DNA of 64,000 bases from Streptomyces sp. MA5143a (GTDB lineage: Bacteria; Actinomycetota; Actinomycetes; Streptomycetales; Streptomycetaceae), in NCBI RefSeq assembly GCF_900290235.1, contig NZ_OLMK01000034.1, positions 186,001 through 250,000 on the forward strand, in the 5' to 3' direction. Numbering within the stretch: the first letter of the stretch is position 1; each line of letters opens with the position of its first letter. Shown here one piece after another: positions 42,201 through 50,543 of the stretch. A model generated the notes under the pieces. It worked only from the letters and a program-made list of their open reading frames with translations. It was not told the DNA's origin and did not search any database. The position numbers were made by a program, and so were the translations under genes.

Positions 42201-45200
42201 CTCTGTCGGGTGTGTCGGCGTGTCGGGGCCGTCGGCGGCGCCGGGCGCGAGGGTGACACCGTACTCCTCGCGGAGTTCGGCGGTGAGCCGGTCGACCGTT
42301 CCGGTCTCCAGGACGAGGGTGACCGGGATGTCGACGTCGAGCCGGGTGCGGATGTCCTGCGCCAGGGCGACCGCGAGGACGGAGTCGAGCCCCTGCTCCT
42401 GCAACGGGCGGTCCGGTTCGAGTTCGTCGACCCCCTTCTCCAGGGCGTCCGCCACCCAGCGGGCCAGCGTCGCGTCGAGGCCGTCACCCCGTCCCCGGCC
42501 CGGACCCGGCGCGGCGGGCACGGGACGGTGACCGTTGCTCCGCGCGGCCGGTACCGCGGGCCTCGCGGGAGCGGCGTCGGCGCCGCGGACCGTGACAGGG
42601 CTCGGGCCACCGGGTGAGGGCGTGCCCGAGAGCCGCTTCCAGGTGATGCCGCGGGCCTCCAGCACCGGACGGTCGCCGTCGAGGACCACCAGACTCGCGG
42701 TCAGCAGGCCGGAGTCGGGCCCGGTTTCCCTCTCGCGGTGGGCGTGGACACGGGCCGTGGCCGGGACCGGGCCGAGGACGGTGAGCCGTTCCACGGCGAA
42801 CGGCACGTACAGGCCCTGCGCGCCGCACGCGGCGAGGGCGATCTGGAAGGCGCCGTCGAGGAGCCGGGCGTCGACCACGCCCTCGGGTGCGGACGTGGCG
42901 CGGAGCGTCCCCGTCGCCTGCCCCGGTGCGGTGGAGAGCGCGGCGACCGTCCGGAAGGCGGAGCCGTAGGCGAGTCCGTCGCGGGCGAAGGCACGGTACA
43001 GCGCCCCGAGTTCGACCGGGGTGAAGCCGTCGTCGGCGGGCGGCACGCGGAGTGCCGGGGACTCGGGCTCGGTCAGTTCGGCGGTGGCGACGAGCGCTCC
43101 GTCGCCGTCCCGGAAGCCGAGGCGTGTTCCGTCGCGTTCGGCCGAGAGTGTGGCGGGCGTCTCGACGGCCTTGCGGAACGTCAGATCGCGCAGGCCGAAT
43201 TGTTCCCGGCCGACGAGTTCGGCGACCTTGCCGGGGTAGGCCGCGCCGGGCAGGGTCGGCCTGCCGAGGACGACGTGCTCGTCGGCCTCGGGGAGCCGCG
43301 CCCAGGAGTGGGTCGTACGCCCGGTCGTGGCGGCCCCGGCGGGTACGTCGGCGCGCGGGACCTCGTGGGGTGTCGCCGGGGCGGCCGGTTCCAGCCACAG
43401 GTACTTCTCGTCGTGGGGCGCGGTCGGGAAGCGTACGCCCGCCCGTCCGGGACCGGTGTCGAGGGCGGCGCCGGTGACGAACCGCCGTGCCGTCGCCTCC
43501 AGTTCCTCCCGGCCCTCCCCGTCCCGGACCGTAGCGGTTCCCGTGTTCGACGAGCCGTCGGCCACCCCCAGGTGGAGGGAGCGGGCGTCGTCCACACCGG
43601 CCAGGAACAGCCGTAGTTTGTCCTCCAGTTGCTCCAGGCTGTCGACGACGCAGGCGAGCCGGTGCCCCGCCGCCGTACGCCTGCGGCTCGCTTCGCTCAG
43701 CGCCCTCAGGGACGGGCAGTACGGGGAGCGCAGCATGAGCACCAAGCGGTCCACGAGGGTGCGCAGCGTGTCGTCCGACACGGCCGAGAGGGTCACCAGC
43801 CGGGGCAGCCGGTCACGGTCCGCGGCCTCGTCGAGCGAGGGGGGCGCGGCTTCGACGACCACGTGCGCGTTGGCGCCGCCGAAACCGAAGCTGCTGACGC
43901 CGGCGATCCGCGGTCCCTCCCAGGGCAGCGGCCGGTCGGCCACGAACAGCGGTGACGCCGCGAAGTCGAACGACTTGTTGGGGTCGGTGAGGTGGAGGGA
44001 CGGCGGGATGGTTCCGGCCTGGAGGGCGAGGATCGTCTTGATGAGCCCGGCGATACCGGCGGCGGGTTCCAGATGGCCGATGTTCGTCTTCACCGATCCC
44101 ACGGCGACCGGGCGCGCGGACCCGCCGAGGACGGCGTGCAGCGCCTCCAGCTCTATGAGGTCGCCGAGTTGGGTGCCGGTGCCGTGCGCCTCGACGTAGC
44201 CGATGTCTCCGGGGGCGACGCCGGAGGCGGCGAGCGCCTTGCGCAGCACCGCCGACTGGGCGGGTCTGCTCGGCGCGGTGAGGAAGCCGGCGCTGCCACC
44301 GGTGTGGTTGACGGCGGTGCCGCGGATCACGGCGAGGACCGGGTCACCGTCGCGGCGGGCGTCCGCGAGCCGCTTCAACAGGACGACGCCGCAGCCCTCT
44401 CCGCGGACATAGCCGTCGGCGCCCTCGTCGAACGCCCGGCACACCCCCTGCGGGGACAGCATGCCGTTGCGGGCGAAGGACCGGGTCTTGTCCGGCGTCA
44501 GCACCAGGTTGGCGGCGCCGACCACCGCGGCGTCGATGTCGCCCGACCTCAGGTGGACGGCGGCCTGGTGGAGGGCGACCAGGGACGACGAGCACGCCGT
44601 GTCGACGGCCATGCTGGGTCCCGACCAGTCGAAGACGTGCGACAGCCGGTTGGCGACCATGGAGATCGCGGTGCCCGTGGCGACGTGCGGGTCGCTGTGG
44701 CCGATGCTCCGGGCGACCAGCTCCGGGAAGTCGCTGGCGATGGTGCCGATGAAGACGCCGGTGTCACCACCGAGCGAGGTGTGGTCGTGGCCGCCGCTCT
44801 CCAGCGCCTCGGCCGTCACGCTCAACAGCATCCGCTGCAGCGGGTCGAGGCGGCGGGCCTCGCGGTCGCTGAGGCCGAAGCGTGCGGGGTCGAAGTACTC
44901 GACGCCGTCGACCCAGCCCGCCGGTATCGCGTCCGCCTCGGCGCCGGTCCACAGCCGGTCCCAGCCGCGCCGGCCCGCCGGGGCGGCACCGACGCTGGAG
45001 ACCCCGTCGGCCAGGTTGCGCCAGAACTCGTCCGGCGTGGCGGCACCGGGGAACCGGCACGCCATCCCGACCACGGCCAACGCCCCCTCGGGCGCCGCCT
45101 CCGGCGCCTCCCCCAGCGGCGCCTCGGGCGTCTTCTCCCGCCCCGGCCGGGCCTCGGTCAGTGCCGATTCCGCCACGTCGGTCCGGGGCCCCTGCCCTGC

Positions 45201-48200
45201 TTCTGCCGTCGCCGGTACGATCTCGGCGGCGTCGACCGTGGTCCGCGCCCGCGAGGCCGGTGGGGCGACCCGCACCACGCCTTCGTCGGCCAGCAGCCGT
45301 GCCAGCTTGGCCGGGGTACCGGTCGCGAAGACCGACGGGGCGGTGATCTCGGCGCCCAGCTCCCGGCCGAGGCGCACGGCGGCGACGGTCGCGTTGGCCG
45401 ACTCACCGCCGAGATCGAAGAAGTTGGCGTCCGCCGGGAAGTCGGCCTGCCCCAGCACCTCGCCGAAGACCCGGGCGACGAGCACCGTCAGCGCCTCGCC
45501 GGTGAGGACGGCACCCTCGGTGGCCGGCGTCGGGTCCGCGGCGAGGGTCGTCGTGTCCGTGCGCAGGATCGTGTCGCGGGTGGGCCGGGGCAGTCGGGCG
45601 CGGGCCACCTTGCCGTTGTCGGTCAGGGGCAGGGCGTCGAGCCGTACGTACGCGTCCGGCACCATGTACTCGGGCAGCGTGGCGCCGACGTGCTCGTCCA
45701 ACCGGTCCTTCGCGGGCAGGTCGTCGCCCACCAGGTAGGCGGTCAGACGCGGCTCGCCCCGGCCCTCGAAGCGTGCGGCGGCGACGACGGCCGCGGTGAC
45801 ACCGGGGAGCCGTTCCAGCACCTGCTCGATCTCGGCGGGCTCGATGCGGTTGCCCCGTACCTTCACCTGGGCGTCTGCGCGGCCGAGCCATTCCAGGGCG
45901 CCGTCGGCGTGGAGCCGTACCTCGTCGCCGGTGCGGTACATGCGCACGCCGGTCCCGGGGTGGACGGTGAAGGCGTCGTCCGTGAGGTCGGGCCGGTGGG
46001 CGTAGCCGCGCGCGAGGCCGGTGCCGGAGATCCACAGCGCGCCCTCCGTACCGGGTGCGCGGGGGGTGAGGTGCTCGTCCAGGACGTGCAGCCGCAGGTT
46101 CGGCAGCGGTTCACCCAGCGGGACGAAGGTGCCGACGGAGGTGACGCGGTGGGCGGAGGCCCAGATGGTGGCCTCGGTGGGGCCGTACAGGTTCCACAGG
46201 GCTCGGGCCGTGGCGTGCAGGCTCTCGGCGACGCTGCGGGGCAGGGCCTCTCCGCCCGAGAGGACGGTGAGGCCGGCGGGCGGGGTCCAGCCGGTGGCCA
46301 GCAGCAGCCGCCACATGCTGGGGGTGGCCTGGGCGACGGTCACCCGGTCGGCCAGTTCGGCGAGGCGCCGCGGGTCGCGGGCCGTCTCGCGGGAGGCGAG
46401 GACGACCTCGGCGCCGACGGTCAGGGGCAGCAGGAGTTCCAGCAGGGAGATGTCGAAGGCGACCGTCGTATGGGCGAGGACGACGTCGTCGGCGGAGGTG
46501 CCGAGCCGTTCGCCGATCCCGGTGAGGAAGTCGGCGAGCGCCCCGTGCTCGATCTCGACGCCCTTGGGGGTGCCCGTGGATCCACTGGTGAACAGCGTGT
46601 ACGCGAGGTCGTCCGCGGTGACGGTCGGCGGCACGGCCGGTGCCGACCCGTCCGCCTCGGGTACGAGCAGGGCGGTGCCCAGGGAGGCGCCGAGGGCGTG
46701 GGTGGCGGGGTCGGTGAGGATCAGGTCGCAGCGGGCGACCTCGGTGTAGCCGCGCAGCCGGTCCGTGGGGTATCCGGGGTCGAGGGGCAGGAAGGACGCC
46801 CCGGAGCGGAGGATGCCGAGGAGGGCGGGCAGCAGCGGGATGTCCCGGTCGAGGAGGACACCGACGACCGACCCGGACTCGATGCCCTGGTCGTGCAGAC
46901 GGGCGGCGATCGCGTCGGCCCAGGCGTCGAGGGCCGCGTAGTCGAGGGTGCGGGCGCCGCTGCGGACGGCGGTGGCCGTGGGCCGGGCGGCGACGGTGGC
47001 GGCGAACAGGTCGAGTACGGTCGTGCCACCGCGCTCCGTCGTCTTCTCGGCGGGCGCCGGGACGTCGCCGTCGGACACGGCGGCGGGCGAGGTGGCGCCG
47101 GTCCGGGGGGCCGGCAGGGTGGCGCCGGTCCGGGAGGGCGGCACGGTGGCGCCGGTCCGGGAGGGCGGCAGGGTGGCGCCGGTCCGGGAGGGCGGCACGG
47201 TGGCGCCGGTCCGGGAGGGCGGCACGGTGGCGCCGGTCCGGGAGGCGGGCGGGGTGTCGTCGCCGTGGAGGAGGGCCGCGAGGGCGAGGTCCTCGATCCG
47301 CTCGGTGAGGGCGAGTGCCTCCTCCCGTGCCATGGCGGTGTCCCGGACGAAGACCGTGGGCGGGCCGTCCCTGAGGCAGAGGAGCGCGATCTCGGTGTGC
47401 GGTTCGGCGGACGCCTCCTCGCCCGCGCCGCGTTCGAGGACCATCACGTCGGTGAACGTGGGCTCCCCGCTCCCCAGGGGCCGCCCGGCGAGGCCGAGCC
47501 GGACCTCCAGGTCGGCGGTGTAGCCGTTCCGGGCCGCGGCCTCGTCGAGCTTGGCGCGCAGGGCGCCCGCGCTGTCGCCGTCGTACCGGACGGGGAATCG
47601 CGCGGCGGCGATGCCGTGGGTGTCCTCGGCGCGTGCGCGGGCGGCCGACGGCGACCAGGCGAAGTCGAAGACCGGTTCGTCGGCGCGTTCGGCCACGGTG
47701 TCGAGGAAGGCACGGACGACGCTGATGGTCTCCTCGCGGGAGCCCGGGACGAACGCGAGTTCGTAGCGGCCGTAGTGGGCCGCGCCGGCGCTGAAGTCGT
47801 CGACGGGCAGTCGGGCCGGGCGCACGTCCAGCAGCCGGGCCCGCCACCAGGGTTCGTGGGGGCGCAGTGCCTGCTGGGCGGCGGCGACGGCGGCGAGCCG
47901 TTCCTCGCTCACGGGCGGCAGGGAGGCGCCTTCGACGGCGCCGAGTCGCTGTGCGGCGGCCTGGCCGCTGAGGGCGCTGCCGTCCACGGCGGCGAAGTCG
48001 CTGAGGACGAGGTCGGCGTCCGGGGCGGACAGGGTGAGCGCCGAGGTGGTCACGGACTGCACCACGGTGTCCGTGCGGGGCTCTTCGCGGGGGATCAGTC
48101 TGATCTGCCGGGTGAGGACGGCGCCCTGTTCGGTGACGAGGGTGGGGATGCCGAGCGGGTTGGGGAAGCTGCCGTAGTCCAGGGCCTTGGAGATACGGGC

Positions 48201-48827
48201 GGCCTCCGCGGCCGGGGTGCCGGCGTGGACGAGGCCGCCGGAGGCCATGCGCGCGGACCGCCGGTAGAAGCGGCGTTCCCGGTCAGAGGTGTCGACGGGG
48301 TCGGGCAGGGTGCCCGCCACGATGTGCGGGACGAGGGCGTCGAACAGGTCGATGCCGATCTCGGCGGTCTCGTACGTCAGGGACAGCGCGGTGGAGTGGT
48401 CGCGCACCGGGAACCAGCGTTCGAGGAGGACGCCGCCGGCGTCCACGGCCTCCGTCATCCGGTGCCAGGTCGCCGCGTGCCGGGTGGCGCCCTCGTACAG
48501 GGCCCAGGCCGGGACGTGGCTGCCGGAGTAGCGGGGCAGGGGGCCGTCGTGGAAGTTGACGGCGGCGACCCGGGGAAGGTCCAGGACGTCCCCGGTCAGG
48601 ATGCGGAAGTTGACGATGCTGAGCAGGTAGTCGAACGGCCGGCGGGACAGGGTCGCCGCGAGGTCGCCGTGCGGGTCGAGCACGGGCACGTCGTGTGCGC
48701 CGGCCCAGGCCACGACCGCGGGGTCGTCGCTGAGGACTCCCTCGACGTGTACGCCCGCGTCGAGCAGCTTCTCCGTGCACCGGGTGAGGACCCTGGTGCC
48801 GCCTATGACGTAGCAGGTGGTCGTCAT
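39225..48827 (-). CDS. PKS-A/NRPS: formyltransferase-A(Gly)-PCP-KS-DH-ACP-KS-AT (loading protein)
   Basis: 3200 aa from ATG 48827 (ATGA overlap with the Rieske gene). Formyltransferase at 1-300 (NFHDGPLPRY with Asn91, His93; Asp129); a condensation-like remnant at 305-525 without HHxxxDG; A domain at 605-1090 with binding-pocket residues D792 I793 L796 Q833 L856 G858 L880 I888 W889 K1073, the glycine code; PCP (Ser1143, GGES); KS (Cys1412, His1548, His1585); DH (His1851, Asp1991); ACP (Ser2149); KS (Cys2478, His2613, His2653); AT (Ser2920, HAFH 3016). The starter should be N-formylglycine. The C-terminal HPLFDRHYE looks like the first strand of the DH continued in PKS-B. Confidence 0.93.
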   Translation of the reverse strand: MTTTCYVIGGTRVLTRCTEKLLDAGVHVEGVLSDDPAVVAWAGAHDVPVLDPHGDLAATLSRRPFDYLLSIVNFRILTGDVLDLPRVAAVNFHDGPLPRYSGSHVPAWALYEGATRHAATWHRMTEAVDAGGVLLERWFPVRDHSTALSLTYETAEIGIDLFDALVPHIVAGTLPDPVDTSDRERRFYRRSARMASGGLVHAGTPAAEAARISKALDYGSFPNPLGIPTLVTEQGAVLTRQIRLIPREEPRTDTVVQSVTTSALTLSAPDADLVLSDFAAVDGSALSGQAAAQRLGAVEGASLPPVSEERLAAVAAAQQALRPHEPWWRARLLDVRPARLPVDDFSAGAAHYGRYELAFVPGSREETISVVRAFLDTVAERADEPVFDFAWSPSAARARAEDTHGIAAARFPVRYDGDSAGALRAKLDEAAARNGYTADLEVRLGLAGRPLGSGEPTFTDVMVLERGAGEEASAEPHTEIALLCLRDGPPTVFVRDTAMAREEALALTERIEDLALAALLHGDDTPPASRTGATVPPSRTGATVPPSRTGATLPPSRTGATVPPSRTGATLPAPRTGATSPAAVSDGDVPAPAEKTTERGGTTVLDLFAATVAARPTATAVRSGARTLDYAALDAWADAIAARLHDQGIESGSVVGVLLDRDIPLLPALLGILRSGASFLPLDPGYPTDRLRGYTEVARCDLILTDPATHALGASLGTALLVPEADGSAPAVPPTVTADDLAYTLFTSGSTGTPKGVEIEHGALADFLTGIGERLGTSADDVVLAHTTVAFDISLLELLLPLTVGAEVVLASRETARDPRRLAELADRVTVAQATPSMWRLLLATGWTPPAGLTVLSGGEALPRSVAESLHATARALWNLYGPTEATIWASAHRVTSVGTFVPLGEPLPNLRLHVLDEHLTPRAPGTEGALWISGTGLARGYAHRPDLTDDAFTVHPGTGVRMYRTGDEVRLHADGALEWLGRADAQVKVRGNRIEPAEIEQVLERLPGVTAAVVAAARFEGRGEPRLTAYLVGDDLPAKDRLDEHVGATLPEYMVPDAYVRLDALPLTDNGKVARARLPRPTRDTILRTDTTTLAADPTPATEGAVLTGEALTVLVARVFGEVLGQADFPADANFFDLGGESANATVAAVRLGRELGAEITAPSVFATGTPAKLARLLADEGVVRVAPPASRARTTVDAAEIVPATAEAGQGPRTDVAESALTEARPGREKTPEAPLGEAPEAAPEGALAVVGMACRFPGAATPDEFWRNLADGVSSVGAAPAGRRGWDRLWTGAEADAIPAGWVDGVEYFDPARFGLSDREARRLDPLQRMLLSVTAEALESGGHDHTSLGGDTGVFIGTIASDFPELVARSIGHSDPHVATGTAISMVANRLSHVFDWSGPSMAVDTACSSSLVALHQAAVHLRSGDIDAAVVGAANLVLTPDKTRSFARNGMLSPQGVCRAFDEGADGYVRGEGCGVVLLKRLADARRDGDPVLAVIRGTAVNHTGGSAGFLTAPSRPAQSAVLRKALAASGVAPGDIGYVEAHGTGTQLGDLIELEALHAVLGGSARPVAVGSVKTNIGHLEPAAGIAGLIKTILALQAGTIPPSLHLTDPNKSFDFAASPLFVADRPLPWEGPRIAGVSSFGFGGANAHVVVEAAPPSLDEAADRDRLPRLVTLSAVSDDTLRTLVDRLVLMLRSPYCPSLRALSEASRRRTAAGHRLACVVDSLEQLEDKLRLFLAGVDDARSLHLGVADGSSNTGTATVRDGEGREELEATARRFVTGAALDTGPGRAGVRFPTAPHDEKYLWLEPAAPATPHEVPRADVPAGAATTGRTTHSWARLPEADEHVVLGRPTLPGAAYPGKVAELVGREQFGLRDLTFRKAVETPATLSAERDGTRLGFRDGDGALVATAELTEPESPALRVPPADDGFTPVELGALYRAFARDGLAYGSAFRTVAALSTAPGQATGTLRATSAPEGVVDARLLDGAFQIALAACGAQGLYVPFAVERLTVLGPVPATARVHAHRERETGPDSGLLTASLVVLDGDRPVLEARGITWKRLSGTPSPGGPSPVTVRGADAAPARPAVPAARSNGHRPVPAAPGPGRGRGDGLDATLARWVADALEKGVDELEPDRPLQEQGLDSVLAVALAQDIRTRLDVDIPVTLVLETGTVDRLTAELREEYGVTLAPGAADGPDTPTHPTEPDTTATPGAQWETSGDPVAPSLTPVAPSLTPVAPSLTLAGTALAPAEPTVAPVTATVAPVTATVAPTFPPAFAVGPPAVDPAGPTLAPAVPAAPAAVGADPERHAIAVIGVDGVFPSAADPGELWRVLLDGEDCLREVPASRWDIDAYYGTDGEPGTVYLRRAGFVDGLTDFDPGFFRLSPAEAQWIDPQQRHLIQSAWRALEDAGLAGRPHRSTGVFVGASYQHYRDLVVDDVVQTAAGLGNHNAILANRLSYFLDLHGPSMTVDTLCSSSLVALHTAVRSIRAGECEQAIVAGVHLGMSPQYFQLGSRLRSFSPTGRSRAFDAGADGFVPGEGVVTVVVKPLAAALRDGDRVRGVIRGTAVNHGGRTSGLTVPSGAGQQEVVAAALADAGVSPESIGLVEAHGTGTGLGDPIEVEGLMRAWRRFTARSQFCALGSLKSNIGHLEPAAGLAGLVKVLLALEHRVIPPTANVTRPNDHIRFENTPFYLADRPVEWPRGSGPRRAALSAFGMGGVNAHVIVEEAPDTPAPSGPAQDSHLLRVTGADEAAVRALATAYADHVALTPEDRLGDVAFTANTGRAPQRHRVAVRGATARELADRLHDVAAGRTPVVRHTGRAVTTAFLFTGQGSQYPGMGHGLYTTEPRFRDALHACADLLVPHVDVPLLDLLWGDAQDLLQHTRYAQPAIVSVEVALTRYLEATGVRPDAVAGHSLGELTAAWSAGVLSLPDLLRLTALRGRLMQDGPATGAMAVVHTDTDTLVDALRGHPGLEIAAYNAPNAHTVTGPADALARFREDTPHRTQLLPVSHAFHSADMEPAVAPFAEAVAATALKPPAVPFASTLTGTWHTPDSAVDAAHWAEAIRRPVRFTQALAALAETAPEAVWEIGPHPHLTPLARTTLTEPHPVWLTTLQRGRGDQIQLHNALAAHHNLTGADLNWPALHEDKRHRTTTLPVYPFHREPLAAPPARRRAVTNAVSHPLFDRHYEHRSEGQ
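42089..42151. repeat. 21-bp tandem repeat (3 copies) in PKS-A linker
   Basis: Three identical units GGGTGAGGCTCGGTGCGACCG encoding VAPSLTP repeats between the ACP and the second KS of PKS-A. A second, two-copy 21-bp repeat (coding VTATVAP) lies just before it at about 42000-42050. Confidence 0.9.
47091..47252. repeat. 27-bp tandem repeat (6 copies) in PKS-A
   Basis: Six in-frame 27-bp units encoding nine-residue repeats of the type PPSRTGATV in the linker between the condensation-like remnant and the A domain. The outer units have diverged and the inner four are nearly identical. Confidence 0.9.
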
Positions 48828-50029
48828 GCTCCCCCCTCTGCCACGGCGGCGGGGCGGGCGGGTTCGGTGGCCTCCGTGCCCCGCGTGTGGTCCGCGGTGC
48901 GGGCGGCGACCCAGGCGTCGATCTGGGAGACGACCTCCTCGTCGAGGGAGAGCTGCCCCGGCCTCCACAGCGGGTTCGACAGGCCGCGGTGGGTGCGCTC
49001 GCACATCTCCCAGTCCTCGTAGTTCGCCTTGTCCCACAGGGCGAACACGGCTTCGTGGGAGAAGTCGCCCTTGGCGGTCTCGGAGGGGTGGAACAGCCAG
49101 AAGTGCCGTACGAAGCAGGTGCCGGGGCTCTCGGGCCAGACCCACTGCATCATCACGTAGTCGGCGGTGAACCCGAACAGGAGGTTGGGAAGGATGGTGA
49201 TCCAGTTGATCCGCTGCCGGTCCGCCTCGGGCACGAGCGGCAGGGGGGTGCGCCGGCTGTGCCCCGTCATGGACACGGAGTTGAAGCCGCTGCGGATGGA
49301 CTGCCACGCCCCGACGATGTCGCCCCTGAGGTCGTAGGTGCCGGCGTCGTCGAAGTCGGTGATGCGGTGCAGGTCCTTGTGGGCGGTCGGGAAGTGCAGG
49401 CTCTCGTTGACGTTGTGCGCGACGAGCTTCCAGTTGGAGGCGACGGGGTAGTCCTTGGCCTGGACGCACTCCAGGTCCGCGAGTTCGTAGACCCGTGCGA
49501 ACTCCCCGAACTCGCCGAGGACTTCGTCGAGGTCGGGGGCGTCGTCGGAGAAGGTGACGAAGACGACGCCGTGGCGGATCTCGGTGCGGATGGGCAGCAG
49601 ACCGTTCTTCTCCTTCTCGAAGAAGTGGTCGAAGTAGGTGCCGTTGAGGCTCTTGAGCCGGCCGTTCCGGTCGTAGACCCAGCAGTGGTACAGGCAGACG
49701 AGGCTCTGCCGCTTGCCGCTGGGTTCCTCCACGAGCTTGTAGCCCCGGTGTCGGCAGTAGTTGTGGTACGCCTGGATGCCATCGTCGCCGTGGAGGAGGA
49801 GGACGGAGCCGCTGCCGATGTTCAGGGTGCTGTAGGCGCCCTTCTCCTTCAGGCGGGAGACATGGTCGACCGGGAGCCAGTGCCGGCCGTAGATGCGGGA
49901 CATCTCCCGCTGGAACTGCTCCTCGCCGGTGTAGAACTCGTGCGACCGGCCGATGCCACCGGACTCGAAGTACGGCCTCTGCTCGGTCTGCTCGCTGATG
50001 AGGTCGAACATGCTGGACGCGCGCGTCAT
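48824..50029 (-). CDS. Rieske [2Fe-2S] non-heme iron oxygenase
   Basis: 401 aa from ATG 50029 (GAGGGAG eight bases upstream). Rieske cluster ligands Cys92-x-His94 and Cys112-xx-His115; catalytic domain with N-E-S-L-H-F-P-T-A-H (Glu209, His212, His217), where the two His are the mononuclear iron ligands. Closest in layout to the choline-monooxygenase/phenylpropionate dioxygenase alpha subunits. No reductase or ferredoxin gene is nearby, so electrons would come from elsewhere in the cell. Start-coupled to PKS-A, so a tailoring hydroxylation, desaturation or N-oxidation of the polyketide is likely. Confidence 0.9.
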   Translation of the reverse strand: MTRASSMFDLISEQTEQRPYFESGGIGRSHEFYTGEEQFQREMSRIYGRHWLPVDHVSRLKEKGAYSTLNIGSGSVLLLHGDDGIQAYHNYCRHRGYKLVEEPSGKRQSLVCLYHCWVYDRNGRLKSLNGTYFDHFFEKEKNGLLPIRTEIRHGVVFVTFSDDAPDLDEVLGEFGEFARVYELADLECVQAKDYPVASNWKLVAHNVNESLHFPTAHKDLHRITDFDDAGTYDLRGDIVGAWQSIRSGFNSVSMTGHSRRTPLPLVPEADRQRINWITILPNLLFGFTADYVMMQWVWPESPGTCFVRHFWLFHPSETAKGDFSHEAVFALWDKANYEDWEMCERTHRGLSNPLWRPGQLSLDEEVVSQIDAWVAARTADHTRGTEATEPARPAAVAEGGA

Positions 50030-50543
50030 CTGCTGGGCTCCCTCGGGGTGAGGTGCGGGAAGGCGGTGGAGGAGGGCGCCGGGCCCGGCCCACGGGGTGT
50101 ACGCACGGGGGTGCGACGGCCCCCAGGAGTGCGCCCGCTCCGGCCGGTGGTGGTCGGTGGCGCGACTGCGCGCGAGGCGGCGGGCCGGGGCGGCTCGGAG
50201 CCCGGGAAGGGCGGAATGGTCGGGGTGGGGGCGGCGGTACGGCGATCGGCGGTTGACGGCGCCGATCCCGCCACCGCGTCGGCGTGACGCGGCCTCCCCG
50301 GGCTCCTTCGGCATGTGCGGCACAGCGCACGGGCCGTGCGGCCGCGGGTGCGAGGGGCGGGCGACGGAGGCCGGTGCGGCGCGCCGGGTGCCATGGCTCC
50401 GGGACTGCGGTGCGGCGCTGCCGGGGCCCGGACACCGTGGTCGAACCGGACGCGGTGGTGGGCCCGATCACCCGGTGGGGGTGGCCGCTCCCCGGCGACG
50501 GACACCGGGGAGGTCGCCGCTGGGGCGGTCGCCGCCCGCCCGG
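50030..50543. other. Intergenic spacer inside the cluster
   Basis: 514 bp between the FAD oxidoreductase and the Rieske gene, extremely GC-rich. Several GC-rich dyads occur just after the FAD gene (around 50480-50550), but I see no convincing terminator or promoter. No open frame on either strand has a ribosome site and plausible composition. A second promoter for the PKS operon may lie here. Confidence 0.5.

Noticed and set aside
39225..48827. Oxazolomycin- or conglobatin-type oxazole pathway
   Set aside because: The formyl-Gly start fits, but no oxazole cyclase domain is present and the oxoamine-synthase ending does not match those pathways.
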